NCBI RefSeq assembly: GCF_002929295.1 | Contig: NZ_PJIM01000004.1 | Location: 30,489 to 94,488, forward strand | DNA from: Arthrobacter sp. SX1312 | GTDB lineage: Bacteria > Actinomycetota > Actinomycetes > Actinomycetales > Micrococcaceae | Direction: 5' to 3' | Length of the DNA: 64,000 nt | In this document: one piece after another, positions 53,001 through 60,497 of the stretch | How positions within the stretch are numbered: position 1 is the stretch's first letter | Layout of the letters: the number at the start of each line of letters is the position of its first letter | Position numbers and translations under genes: made by a program | The notes under the pieces: model-generated | The model's database searches: none | What the model was told of the DNA's origin: nothing | The model's input: the letters and a program-made list of their open reading frames with translations, nothing else

Positions 53001-54868
53001 ATGACCCGTCCGCCGGTGTCGCGGATGGCGTCGGCGGCAAGGGAAAGGCTGGTGGTTTTACCTGTTCCTGCCGGTCCGATGCCGAGGGTCAGTAGCTTCT
53101 CGTCGGTGGCGAACGCGCGCGCTAGGTCGATCTGTCCTTGGGATAGGGATGGCTTGCCGGCCATAGCAGCGGCGTCTGTGTGCTTCGCCAGGACTGCGTC
53201 GAAGCGTTCCATGGACACGGCGGGGATGACGGTCTTTTGTCCGGCGGCGAGGATCCTGTGCTCGGCGTTCAGCACCTCATGGGAGGTGAACAGGGCGCTG
53301 TCGGCCTGCTGGAACTGGCTCGATCCGTCGGACCGTTGGAACTCGTGCAGGCTTGGGGTGATGGCTTCCGGTGTGACCTGGAGACTGCAGGTGCCGGTCA
53401 CGGAGCGGGTGACCTTCTCCACGGTTTCGTCGGTGATGGTCTGTCCGGGGAAGGCTTCTTTGAGGTGGCGGCGGGTTTGGGCGATGGCGTGGTTCCGGCC
53501 CCATGAGGCGCGCTTGGCTGACAGTTCGTGGACGATCTGACGGGCGTGCTCGTGCACGTTGAGGTCGGCGATACTGGGGCCGGCGGGCGCGCCGGAGCCG
53601 GTGCTACGGACGTGCTCGAGGAGGGCCGGTCCGACCGGCATCCCCATTTCGGAGCTGTAGTCCTTCTGCCATTCGTCGACCAGCTCGGAGAGGCGGCGGG
53701 CGCTCTTTTTCTCCGGTCGGGTCTCCAGTGTGGCTTGCTGTGCCAGGGCGATCTTCTGCTTATCGCTGGGCGCGTACCCGTGCTTGTCGGTGAACTCGCC
53801 TTCGAGCCGGTTGATCGCTCCGGCGATGTTGGTGCGCCGCGAGGAGGCGCGGTGGATGCTGTCGAGGTCGATGCCGGCGACTTCGTAGACGGGCTCTCCG
53901 CCACCGGTCGACCGGGCGACGGTGCTGACGCCGAGGGATGCGCAGACCTTCTCGATGACTTTCGCGTTGTACGTCTCGGATGCGGCGACGCCCATCTTGT
54001 AGAGGGTGCGCCCGTCGACGGACGACCATTTCCCGTCGCTGCCCATGACCTTGTTCGCGATGACGACGTGGTCGTGCAGCTGGGGGTCTCCGGCGCGGGA
54101 GTCGTAGTGCCGGAACTGGGTAGCCACCACGCCACCGTCGACGTCGATCTGGCGGACACCGTTCTTCCCGCGGCGGGTGTAGAGGGCGTTCTTCTCGAGG
54201 AAGGTGATCGACTCGGCGATGGCTTCGTTGTGCGCGGCCTCGACCGCTGTGCGTGCTTCGTCTCCGCCCAGCACCCACAGGAGGGATACCGATTTGGCGG
54301 GCGAGAACACCAGGTCATACCCGGCGACGGTCTGCTTCGACGGAGTGGTCTGCGCGATCACGTACCGGGCCAGTTCCTCATTGCTGCGGGCGTTGCGGCC
54401 GTGGGACTCACGGAACAGCTCTCCGCCGACTCGGGACCGGATCTCCTGCATGACCTCTGTCGGCAGTGCCTTGTCCGCGTTCTCCGGGCCGCTCCACGCG
54501 GGTCCGCTGGTGCGCCGGAACCGGGCCACTTCCTCAGCGATCCGGCGCGTCATTGTCGTGTCTGCCGCATCGTACTGGTGGTACTTCCGCCCCAGCTTGA
54601 TCTGCTCAGTCGTACCGCCAGCGGCAAGGATAGTCGCGGCCTCGGGGTGCAGGCCCTCACCGAACAGGGCTTTCATCTGCGCTTCGGTGACCTCGCCGGA
54701 GACACCCAGTAGCTGCTCGGAATGTCCGACCCACTGGCCCGGAGGCATGCCCTCGACGGTGTAGTAGTCCCCCAGCTCACGGCCCCTTGCGCGCAGTTCA
54801 TCGGCGCTGGCGACCTCGGAGGTGTAGTAGGCGTAGCCATCCCCAGCACTGAGCTTATGGACGGTCAT
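50057..54868 (-). CDS. MobF relaxase-helicase (TraA/TrwC-like)
   Basis: 1,603 residues from ATG 54868 (GTG 54871 possible). The relaxase domain begins MTVHKLSAGDGYAYY with Tyr14/Tyr15, and has the metal-binding triad in FRHYDSRAGDPQLHDHVVI (His254, His265, His267). A RecD/TraI helicase follows: GIGPAGTGKTTSLS (Walker A), VIIVDEAGMV (Walker B), GYAATVHRAQGATVDTAHAI (motif V-VI). The tail of 400 residues is Ala/Gln/Arg-rich and helical. It nicks and unwinds plasmid DNA for transfer and partners with the coupling ATPase at 31106. The intergenic region beyond its start is the natural place for oriT. Confidence 0.95.
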   Translation of the reverse strand: MTVHKLSAGDGYAYYTSEVASADELRARGRELGDYYTVEGMPPGQWVGHSEQLLGVSGEVTEAQMKALFGEGLHPEAATILAAGGTTEQIKLGRKYHQYDAADTTMTRRIAEEVARFRRTSGPAWSGPENADKALPTEVMQEIRSRVGGELFRESHGRNARSNEELARYVIAQTTPSKQTVAGYDLVFSPAKSVSLLWVLGGDEARTAVEAAHNEAIAESITFLEKNALYTRRGKNGVRQIDVDGGVVATQFRHYDSRAGDPQLHDHVVIANKVMGSDGKWSSVDGRTLYKMGVAASETYNAKVIEKVCASLGVSTVARSTGGGEPVYEVAGIDLDSIHRASSRRTNIAGAINRLEGEFTDKHGYAPSDKQKIALAQQATLETRPEKKSARRLSELVDEWQKDYSSEMGMPVGPALLEHVRSTGSGAPAGPSIADLNVHEHARQIVHELSAKRASWGRNHAIAQTRRHLKEAFPGQTITDETVEKVTRSVTGTCSLQVTPEAITPSLHEFQRSDGSSQFQQADSALFTSHEVLNAEHRILAAGQKTVIPAVSMERFDAVLAKHTDAAAMAGKPSLSQGQIDLARAFATDEKLLTLGIGPAGTGKTTSLSLAADAIRDTGGRVIGLAPTAAAAAVMSGDLGAEATTIDAFLATHHNKQQNQQDNGAGVRSSFTNPAFMPVSNLRAGDVIIVDEAGMVTTPKLAHVVAVAARNGAVVRAIGDDRQLGAIGSGGALRLLNNEVGAVRLEEVHRFRTEGESEASLALREPPAAGADTPFHWYLENKRVTAGTLEAMTQDALAAWMADTQAGKTSLLIATDNATVTDLNARAQAARIATGDLVAHTVDGTGPITEAIPSVVLRDGLRAYTGDTVVTRKNDRTLQVNQGKDFVKNNDVWTVEKVTADPTANPAADAAAGEERQRITLRHAGHRGRITVDAGYLHEHGQLGYAATVHRAQGATVDTAHAILDDRTDRAGAYVAATRGRETNLLYVALGDDNDQAVTRDSVLSTITANYDRALSAHEAVRLEAVRTGDVATLAGVYNEVENAAWEAKTRTIAAEVIGPRTAEQFTSHEAWEAVATHLRAGEAQGLDPAALLAQAAGVTRDSTGRGQHTDTGHLRGFDGAQDPAAVLAYRLEQRIDAAYSLLSNADQRPLGAVSDEHLARLVDQATKHAAGTELPRRSHGEVPMDTQWAARPFALMRTDKLADARTDALQRVQAIDPTQPVDTSGRHEQRKAQWTVQAITVELERRQDLSPTQAAIEGTARGEDPRTAHQVTIGDAIRNEQQLRSVALPQASTASNTNTGPAAAATVSEDLAPSVLLRDELVPASYRIELDRLRAHLGQRVMVRGAQLAEEKPAWTNALGPVPGKDAKAAEWHRIAAETEAYRNRYNIGTHETALIPKQHRDDPTAQRLIGRATALHKHSELTTVAPRTATQIQQGTDEAAIVDRMMTEQAAARRVVDRLRAERAAASDSLPAPQQREARIVDAVQAEPVPQQGDDLSTAVASVLARHRARAAAAAVAAPSKPPTDANDQRQKEAIGSENNSTTTRRTSAAAAFSQRQADLIERRKVTATDRQARQAAAGKATAAAKKRADEASSRNQGRER

Positions 54869-55089
54869 CACCTACTCATCCTCACCCACTCCCCCGTGTC
54901 GCTCGCGGCGGCACGCCGCGGCGGATGGACCTCTCTCATCAAGATGCAAGAGGTGTGACAGATTGTTCTGGTTGGAGGGGTGCGAAATTGCTTGGTGACG
55001 ACGGAGGAGGATACCGAAGATGAAGCGCGGTGGAAACCAGGACGATTGGTCCATCGATTCTCGATGCGGTTGTGCACATGAGAATGGGC

Positions 55090-55222
55090 GGTGGGTAACA
55101 CGGTTTTCGTTATCCACCGTGCGTTCGATTGTGTGGAACCGCAAACGGACGTTATCCACCAGGTGGGCAGCATAGAGACGTTGGGTTATCTCGGAGCTGT
55201 CCACGTGTGGTCAACGTCCGTT
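55090..55222. other. Candidate oriT (or accessory origin) with inverted repeats
   Basis: Long arms AACGGACGTT (55144-55153) and its complement AACGTCCGTT (55213-55222), extended by ATCCACC and GTGGTC. A second imperfect pair, GTGGGTAAC (55091-55099) and GTTATCCAC (55109-55117), flanks TTTTC. TTATCCACC occurs at 55110 and 55152, one base from the DnaA box TTATCCACA. The place directly ahead of the relaxase gene fits oriT, and the DnaA-box-like elements allow an origin of replication instead. Confidence 0.5.
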
Positions 55223-55447
55223 AGATCCAGTCCGAGCGCCAGCGAGGTCCGCATCTGCTTTCCGCAGTCGGCTCGTGGGTGCCAGCGGTGACGTCGGACA
55301 AGGTCGGTGATCGGTTGGGGTCTACCTGTGGTGACCGGCCGCTAACCGTTAGGTTTGGCAGGGAAAGTGCGTCGGATCGCAAGTCGTGGCCGACGCAGTA
55401 TCAGGTACAGGTTTGGACCGCAGGATGAGTGAAGGGGACGAGTCATC

Positions 55448-55876
55448 ATGGCAGCACCGAGGAAGTCAGCGCAGCAGGTAGCGGCACGGGAAAAGGCGAG
55501 GGCGAAAGCTCAGGAGCTCACCACACGGCACGAGCGGTTGATTGACCTGGCGGCGGAGTTCTTCGAGCAGGAGCAGCAGGCCGAGCAGATCCGCGCCGAG
55601 GCGCGGGAGCGGGCCGATACGATTTTGGCGAAGGCTGAGCAGGACGCGGAAGCGGCCGCGAAGGAGGCTGGGGCGAAGGTGCAGCAGATGCTCGATACCG
55701 GAGAGAGTCGCGCGGCGGTCGCCGCCCGACTCGGGCTCAGCCCCGCTGAGATGAAGCGGGCCCTGGAAGGGGCTGGCACCAGCTCGTCGTCCGAAGAAGC
55801 GCGGACCGAGCCGACTCTGGCGGCAACAGCAGACGCTGTCGCGGAGCAGGTCGCCGCCGAGACGAAGGCCGCCTAG
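55448..55876 (+). CDS. Coiled-coil protein, possible relaxosome accessory
   Basis: 142 residues with strong ribosome signal (AAGGGGAC). Mostly a charged Ala/Glu/Arg helix: AREKARAKAQELTTRHERLI, FFEQEQQAEQIRAEARERAD, then a small HTH-like end VAARLGLSPAEMKRALEGA. Divergent from the relaxase gene, next to the candidate oriT, so a nick-site accessory (MobC-like) role is inferred from position. A hairpin terminator follows. Confidence 0.6.
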   Translation: MAAPRKSAQQVAAREKARAKAQELTTRHERLIDLAAEFFEQEQQAEQIRAEARERADTILAKAEQDAEAAAKEAGAKVQQMLDTGESRAAVAARLGLSPAEMKRALEGAGTSSSSEEARTEPTLAATADAVAEQVAAETKAA

Positions 55877-55906
55877 CGGGTAACGCTCTAGCGGGCAGCA
55901 CGAAGT

Positions 55907-55934
55907 GAGGGGACCGAACTGTGTCGGTCCCCTC
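55907..55934 (+). terminator. Terminator hairpin
   Basis: Stem GAGGGGACCGA (55907-55917) with exact complement TCGGTCCCCTC (55924-55934), loop ACTGTG, about 30 bases after the stop. TTCTGT follows. Confidence 0.85.
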
Positions 55935-56200
55935 TTCTGTGGGTAACGCATCTGGGTAGTCCTTTCTCCTGGTCGTGTCCGCGTGCAGCGCGGCCGGTGC
56001 GTGCGTACCTGGTGCGCGGCACCGGAGCCTCAGTGAGCTTGAGTGCGAGGACGGCGGGTCGTCGCCGGCGACCACAGCTCGAGGTTCCCGTAGCGGCGGC
56101 GAACCGTCCCGCCCACCAGTGGCGAGCTGACCACCTTCCCCTCTCCGGGCCGGGGCTGGTGGTGCAGGGCTGTTGCTCCCTGCACCACCGGTGCCCGGTG

Positions 56201-56875
56201 CTACTCGGCCGCGTACTCTTCGGCGATCATCTCCTCCTCGTCCGCGTGGACTTCCTCGAACGTCTCTGTGTCCTCGTCGGGTTCGGTGGTCTTATTCGCG
56301 CTGTCGAGGATGATCTGCTCGACCTCGCTCGGCGTGTACCCCCAAGTGACCAACTGCGTGAGGTAGGTTAGGTGGCTTGCGCTCGGTGAGCGCCACGAGT
56401 CTTTGGCGATGGTCTTCTCGAACCCTGCGCAGACCAGCGCGATCATGGGCACTTCGGGGCGGGTGGTGGTCTTCGCGACGTGGTCGCGGAGTGGGTTCCA
56501 TCCCCACGATTCCTTGCCCTCGATTTTCGCTCCGGCCATCTCAGCGGCCACGGCTCCCTCGTAGCCGCTGGCGACCTGAGTGTGGTGGGTCAGGGCGTGG
56601 ACGGTGAAGTACTGCCAGCCCTTCGGTGCCTGCTTCTTCGCCAGCAGGGACCGGACGAAATCGCGTCGGACGACTGTCGCCGATTCCATGGCCTTGTTGT
56701 TGGCGATGAGGGTCTTCCGTGCGGCCTTCTGCTCGTCGCTCAGGGGTCCGCTGGGTGCGGCTGAACCGGAGTTATAGCGGAGCTTGAAGCCCACGTCCCC
56801 GCTTCGGTTATCGACCGGCAGAGCAGGCACCGACACAGTCTCGGCCGTGTCCTTGGTCGTTTTGTTCTCGTTCAC
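56201..56875 (-). CDS. Free-standing ParB-tail domain protein
   Basis: 224 residues from GTG 56875, with the same leader end CCAAGGAGCAACACC as the ParB-like gene at 5411. Its body SGPLSDEQKAARKTLIANNK, RDFVRSLLAKKQAPKGWQYF and TVHALTHHTQVASG matches the C-terminal module of that protein (GPMTEAQKQERRTVIQNNKK, WLKTLLGRKTPPKGWAHF). The ParB N-domain and HTH are absent. It may compete with or assemble with the full protein. A strongly acidic tail ends it. Confidence 0.75.
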   Translation of the reverse strand: MNENKTTKDTAETVSVPALPVDNRSGDVGFKLRYNSGSAAPSGPLSDEQKAARKTLIANNKAMESATVVRRDFVRSLLAKKQAPKGWQYFTVHALTHHTQVASGYEGAVAAEMAGAKIEGKESWGWNPLRDHVAKTTTRPEVPMIALVCAGFEKTIAKDSWRSPSASHLTYLTQLVTWGYTPSEVEQIILDSANKTTEPDEDTETFEEVHADEEEMIAEEYAAE

Positions 56876-57262
56876 GGTGTTGCTCCTTGGTTGCAGTGGT
56901 GAGGTCGGGAGGCTTTGGTGACCAGCAGTGGCCTCTCCCCCGACGCTTCTATGTCTGTCAAGCGGCTGGAAATGGGTGCTGGCGGACCAAGTTGTTATGC
57001 CGGTGCGGGGGGCGGCTTAGGTGACCGGCACGTCTCCTCTCCCCCCGTTGTCTTGGCTGCTGGCGAAGCTTGCGGAGCTGTGGCCGACGGAGGCCTGTCT
57101 ACCCGTGAGGGCAAGGGGCGGGAAATTCTCGGAGGAAATCAGCGACAAAGGAGCGCCGGAGGGAAATTCGTGCGCCGCAGGCCCCGACGAAGGAGGGGCT
57201 AGACCGGCCGGAGCGGACACGTACAATCCGACAGGACAGCAGCCAAAGCGTCGTAGACAGAA
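56876..57262 (-). repeat. Repeated leader element, copy C
   Basis: Sense strand (minus): GGCGCTCCTTTGTCGCTGAT at the same relative place as in copy A, GACAACGGGGGGAGAG, and final CCAAGGAGCAACACC. It is longer because a 50-base section, GGGGAGAGG-A/C-CNNTGC, is duplicated (GTGACC and GGTGACCAA blocks at 57018 and 56918). The central AGCGAGCGAGCTCGC block has diverged. It precedes the ParB-tail gene. Confidence 0.65.
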
Positions 57263-57364
57263 CAGGGCCAGGGGCGGCGGAGCCCTGCGGAGACGGCACT
57301 GGACCCACAGCCGGCCGCGCCAGCGGACGCCCTTTTCCTGGTCGGCCATGCCCCTGATCCACAC

Positions 57365-57411
57365 GGCTTCTCAAGAACGAAGGCTTTCAAGGACCAATTG
57401 AGTCGAGAACC
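57365..57411 (+). repeat. Direct repeat left of the Pycsar operon
   Basis: A 47-base unit from GGCTTCTCAAGAACGAAGG to TCGAGAACC. 36 of 47 aligned bases are the same as those of 59702-59749, in the same orientation. The two flank the three-gene Pycsar operon. TTCTCAAGAA and TCGAGAA are inverted within each copy, like recombinase sub-sites. Confidence 0.7.
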
Positions 57412-57533
57412 ATGGCTCTCCCTCCAGCCGCCCGAGTTCCCCTATTTCCCGAGTGTGACTGGACGCGTCGAGCCATTGCTGTCAGCCCCTCTCAGTAGTG
57501 TTGAAGGATCAATCTTCAGTCAAGGAGGAACAC

Positions 57534-58274
57534 ATGACGGTCCTGTCGGACAAGATCACGGCCACGTCCGCAGAACTTCTCTCCACTCCGTGGGCCACAC
57601 GGGACGGCCAAGTCGTCCCCAGCACGGATAGCGTTGCTTTCAAGAATGGCGCCGTCAAGATCGAAGCCACGTACCTCTACGCAGATTTAGCAGATTCAAC
57701 TAAGCTTCAAAAGCTCCACACGCCGGAATTCGCGGCAAGGGTCATGCGAATGTATTTGTCCGGTGCTTGCGAGATCATCCGCAATGCAGGGGGAAGTATC
57801 AAGAGCTTCGACGGGGACCGGGTGATGGGCATCTTCGTTGGAAACCAGATGAGGAATACTGCCGCCAGAGTAGGTCTGCGAATCAACTGGCTTGTGGACA
57901 CAGTTATTAATCCTCAGATTAAGGAAGTCTTTGAACGCCACAAGCAGACCCCTTGGGTGGTAACTCATGGAGTGGGGATCGACTGCGGAGAGGCCTTCAT
58001 CACCCGAGCCGGAGTGCGGAACAAGGAAGGAACCACCAACCACAACGATCTGATTTCCATCGGCGCAGCGCCGAATATCGCTGCGAAGCTCAGCGCACGG
58101 AGAGGTACCGATTATGGGCCCGTATGGATCACGAACCGCGTCTACGACTTCCTGGACGAGGGCAGCAAACTTGGCGGAGCGGCCAAGACCAACATGTGGA
58201 CCGGTCCCGCCGAAGCCGAGGCTGGCCCTCACGCGGTGTACATCTATAAGAGCGGCTGGCGCTGGACACCTTAA
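57534..58274 (+). CDS. pycC: Pycsar pyrimidine cyclase, first copy
   Basis: 246 residues from ATG 57534 behind AAGGAGGAA. Class III nucleotidyl cyclase fold: YLYADLADSTKL (metal-binding Asp51), SIKSFDGDRVMGIFVG (Asp95), HNDLISIGAAPNIAAKLS (Asn181 and Lys185 in the transition-state NxxxR/K place). The N-terminus VLSDKITATSAELLSTPWAT and the YADLADST/DGDRVMG pair are those of PycC enzymes, which make cUMP or cCMP on phage infection and so activate a membrane or TIR effector. A second, similar cyclase and a PycTM-type effector follow, all on one transcript. Confidence 0.92.
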   Translation: MTVLSDKITATSAELLSTPWATRDGQVVPSTDSVAFKNGAVKIEATYLYADLADSTKLQKLHTPEFAARVMRMYLSGACEIIRNAGGSIKSFDGDRVMGIFVGNQMRNTAARVGLRINWLVDTVINPQIKEVFERHKQTPWVVTHGVGIDCGEAFITRAGVRNKEGTTNHNDLISIGAAPNIAAKLSARRGTDYGPVWITNRVYDFLDEGSKLGGAAKTNMWTGPAEAEAGPHAVYIYKSGWRWTP

Positions 58275-58336
58275 TGATTCGCATTGCGGTACTTTAGGTG
58301 CCCCCCAACTGACACCCACTGATTTCTAGGAGAAGC

Positions 58337-59068
58337 ATGTCTGTCCTGTCCGACAAGATATCCGCAAACGCGAAGACACTCTTTGGCGTTGCTTGGAATG
58401 AGCGCAAGGGTCAAGTGGTGCCAAGCACCGAAGACGTCGCCCATTCCAACGGAGCCGTCAAAGTACAAGCAACCTACTTATATGCGGATCTCGCTGACTC
58501 GACGGAGATGCAAAAGCTATACGGTTCAGACTTCGCCGCGAGGGTGCATCGCATGTATCTAGGGGGCGCTAGCGAGATCATCCGTGCCAATGGCGGCACC
58601 ATCAAGAGCTTCGATGGAGATCGGGTCATGGGCATCTTTATGGGCGACAGTATGCGAAACCAGGCGACCAACACAGCCCTCAAGATCAACTGGGTCGTCA
58701 GCGAAGTAATCAACAAGCTCACTATTAACAGAAAACGGGCGAACGGTAACTGGTGGCGCGTTCAACACGGGGTCGGAATTGACTGTGGCGATGCCCTTAT
58801 CGTCCGTGCTGGCGTTCGGAACAAACCCGGTGGCGCAAACCATAACGACCTGATTTCCATTGGCGCGGCCCCAGCCATCGCGGCAAAGCTCAGCGGCCTT
58901 AGAAAAGCAGGGGGCCCGACGATCGTCACCGATGAGGTGTACAGGTATCTGAATGACGCCACGAAATTGAGCGTCGACAAGAAGCTGATGTTTACCGGAC
59001 CCCTGGAGCGCGACATTGCACCATATACGGTCAGGACCTATGCGAGCACGTGGTGGCGTAAACCTTGA
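58337..59068 (+). CDS. pycC: Pycsar cyclase, second copy lacking the conserved Asn
   Basis: 243 residues from ATG 58337 with CTAGGAGAAG upstream. About 60 percent alike to the first cyclase by eye: VLSDKISANAKTLFGVAW, YLYADLADSTEM (Asp51), TIKSFDGDRVMGIFMG (Asp95), HNDLISIGAAPAIAAKLS. Here Ala180 stands where the first has Asn181; Lys184 is kept. Class III cyclases work as dimers with the metal Asps from one chain and Asn from the other, so this chain could give one site to a heterodimer. Its stop overlaps the effector start (ATGA). Confidence 0.9.
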   Translation: MSVLSDKISANAKTLFGVAWNERKGQVVPSTEDVAHSNGAVKVQATYLYADLADSTEMQKLYGSDFAARVHRMYLGGASEIIRANGGTIKSFDGDRVMGIFMGDSMRNQATNTALKINWVVSEVINKLTINRKRANGNWWRVQHGVGIDCGDALIVRAGVRNKPGGANHNDLISIGAAPAIAAKLSGLRKAGGPTIVTDEVYRYLNDATKLSVDKKLMFTGPLERDIAPYTVRTYASTWWRKP

Positions 59069-59613
59069 AATGGGTCAGAGAGAAGTCGGAAGAGACCGCG
59101 AAAGACAGCTCGTCTTTGGATACAGCCTGGAGAATTCACGGGGCGCTCGTTGACTGGACGGGCAAGGTTGATGCCAAGGCCTCATTTGCGTTCACGATTG
59201 AATCGGCCGGCGTGGCAACGACCGTGGCGCTCTCAGGGGACAAGCGCATGTTCAGCGCTCTCGAAGGGCCCTGGCAAAACGTCCTCTACTACGGCGGCAT
59301 CGTGGCGCTACTTATCGCAGCTGCCTTCTCCGTATGGGTCGTCATCCCGCGGCTTCGCATGCGTCACGTCAAAAACGAATACCCGAACAACTTCATCTAC
59401 TTCGGGCACTTGCAATATTGGAAGCCTGAGGACTTGCCTGGCGCCATAGCAAAGAAAGACCTCCTGCCTGTGCTCACACACCAGATGGTCAAGATGAGCG
59501 AGATTGCTTGGCGCAAACACGTTGCCGTGAAAGTCTCGATGTGGCTCGCCATATCTGGTGGGGTGGTCCTTGTAACGTGTGGCGCCATGATCCGGTTCGG
59601 CCTGACGCCCTAG
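59065..59613 (+). CDS. pycTM: Pycsar transmembrane effector
   Basis: 182 residues starting in the stop of the second cyclase. A soluble N-terminus (DTAWRIHGALVDWTGKVDAK) precedes hydrophobic segments near 38-57, 73-96 and 156-177, separated by the basic loop RLRMRHVKNEYPNNFIYFG and a helix with LTHQMVKMSEIAWRKHV. Length and the ALVDWTGKVDAKASF motif match PycTM/DUF5706 effectors, which oligomerise on binding cyclic pyrimidine nucleotides and damage the membrane. Only one effector for two cyclases. Confidence 0.88.
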   Translation: MKWVREKSEETAKDSSSLDTAWRIHGALVDWTGKVDAKASFAFTIESAGVATTVALSGDKRMFSALEGPWQNVLYYGGIVALLIAAAFSVWVVIPRLRMRHVKNEYPNNFIYFGHLQYWKPEDLPGAIAKKDLLPVLTHQMVKMSEIAWRKHVAVKVSMWLAISGGVVLVTCGAMIRFGLTP

Positions 59614-59701
59614 GGGATTTGAGCCTGTACAGCTGCAGACTGATACAACCTGCCCCTACCGGACGCACCAGCCCACGCCGACTCCGGGGATAAGTAACGA
59701 A

Positions 59702-59749
59702 GGCATTCTCGAATACGAAGGATTCCAAGAACGCCTAGAATCGAGAACC
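59702..59749 (+). repeat. Direct repeat right of the Pycsar operon, recombinase-site-like
   Basis: GGCATTCTCGAATACGAAGG to TCGAGAACC, 48 bases, paired with 57365-57411. It lies 160 bases before a serine recombinase gene. Further TTCTCGAAT (59841) and GTTTCGAGAAG motifs (59886-59896) lie between, so 59700-59900 resembles a res/attachment site with several dyads. Confidence 0.7.
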
Positions 59750-59906
59750 CCGAGGCGACCGCTCATCGAAGTGGCGTGACGTCCTGCGGCGGAAAATGGC
59801 TCTAAAAACAGAAGGAGCAGCCCGGCGCCCTGGTTCTCACAAACAGTTCTCGAATCAGTACAGTCAAACTAGGAGCCTGAACCGAGTTTCGAGAAGGGAA
59901 CACCCC

Positions 59907-60488
59907 GTGGTCACGCATCGCATCGGCTACGCCCGGGTTTCCACCCGGGACCAGAACCTGGACCTGCAGCGCGACGCCCTGCAGAGGGCTGGATGCGACA
60001 AGATCTACTACGACACGATCAGCGGCACCAAGGCCCAACGTCCCGGCCTCGACCAGGCGCTGGACAACCTGCGCGAAGGTGACACGTTGGTGGTGTGGAA
60101 GCTGGACCGCCTGGGCCGGAGCGTGAAAGACCTCCTGGATTTCGCCGGCGGGCTGAGCGACCGCGGCGTGGGGTTCGTCAGCCTCACCGATGCGATCGAC
60201 ACCACGACGGTCTCCGGACGCTTCTTCTTCAACGTCATGGCTTCCTTGGCCCAAATGGAACGCGAACTCATGGTCGAACGTACGCAGGCCGGACTGCACG
60301 CCGCACGCGAACAAGGACGTGTCGGCGGCCGCAAACGCATCATGACGGACGCCAAGATCCGCTCAGCCCGAAAGCTCCTCAACCAGGGAACACCACCCCG
60401 GGAGGTCGCCGACACCCTAGGAGTCTCCGTGCCCACCCTCTACCGATGGGTCCCGGCAGCAGCCGCAACCCAGGCACCAAAGAAGTAG
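59907..60488 (+). CDS. Serine recombinase (resolvase/invertase)
   Basis: 193 residues from GTG 59907 (GAGAAGGGAA upstream). Catalytic start RIGYARVSTRDQNLDLQRDA with Ser in RVST; LVVWKLDRLGRSVKDLL; FFNVMASLAQMERELMVERT (helix E); C-terminal HTH IRSARKLLNQGTPPREVADT, LGVSVPTLYRW. It is a small Tn3/Pin-type enzyme. As the only recombinase adjacent to the Pycsar operon and its bordering repeats, it may resolve plasmid multimers or have moved the defence cassette. Confidence 0.93.
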   Translation: MVTHRIGYARVSTRDQNLDLQRDALQRAGCDKIYYDTISGTKAQRPGLDQALDNLREGDTLVVWKLDRLGRSVKDLLDFAGGLSDRGVGFVSLTDAIDTTTVSGRFFFNVMASLAQMERELMVERTQAGLHAAREQGRVGGRKRIMTDAKIRSARKLLNQGTPPREVADTLGVSVPTLYRWVPAAAATQAPKK

Positions 60489-60497
60489 ACCCTGCTC

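Noticed and set aside
53528-54712. 394-codon plus-strand frame opposite the relaxase
   Set aside because: Shadow frame; the relaxase triad and helicase motifs are on the minus strand.
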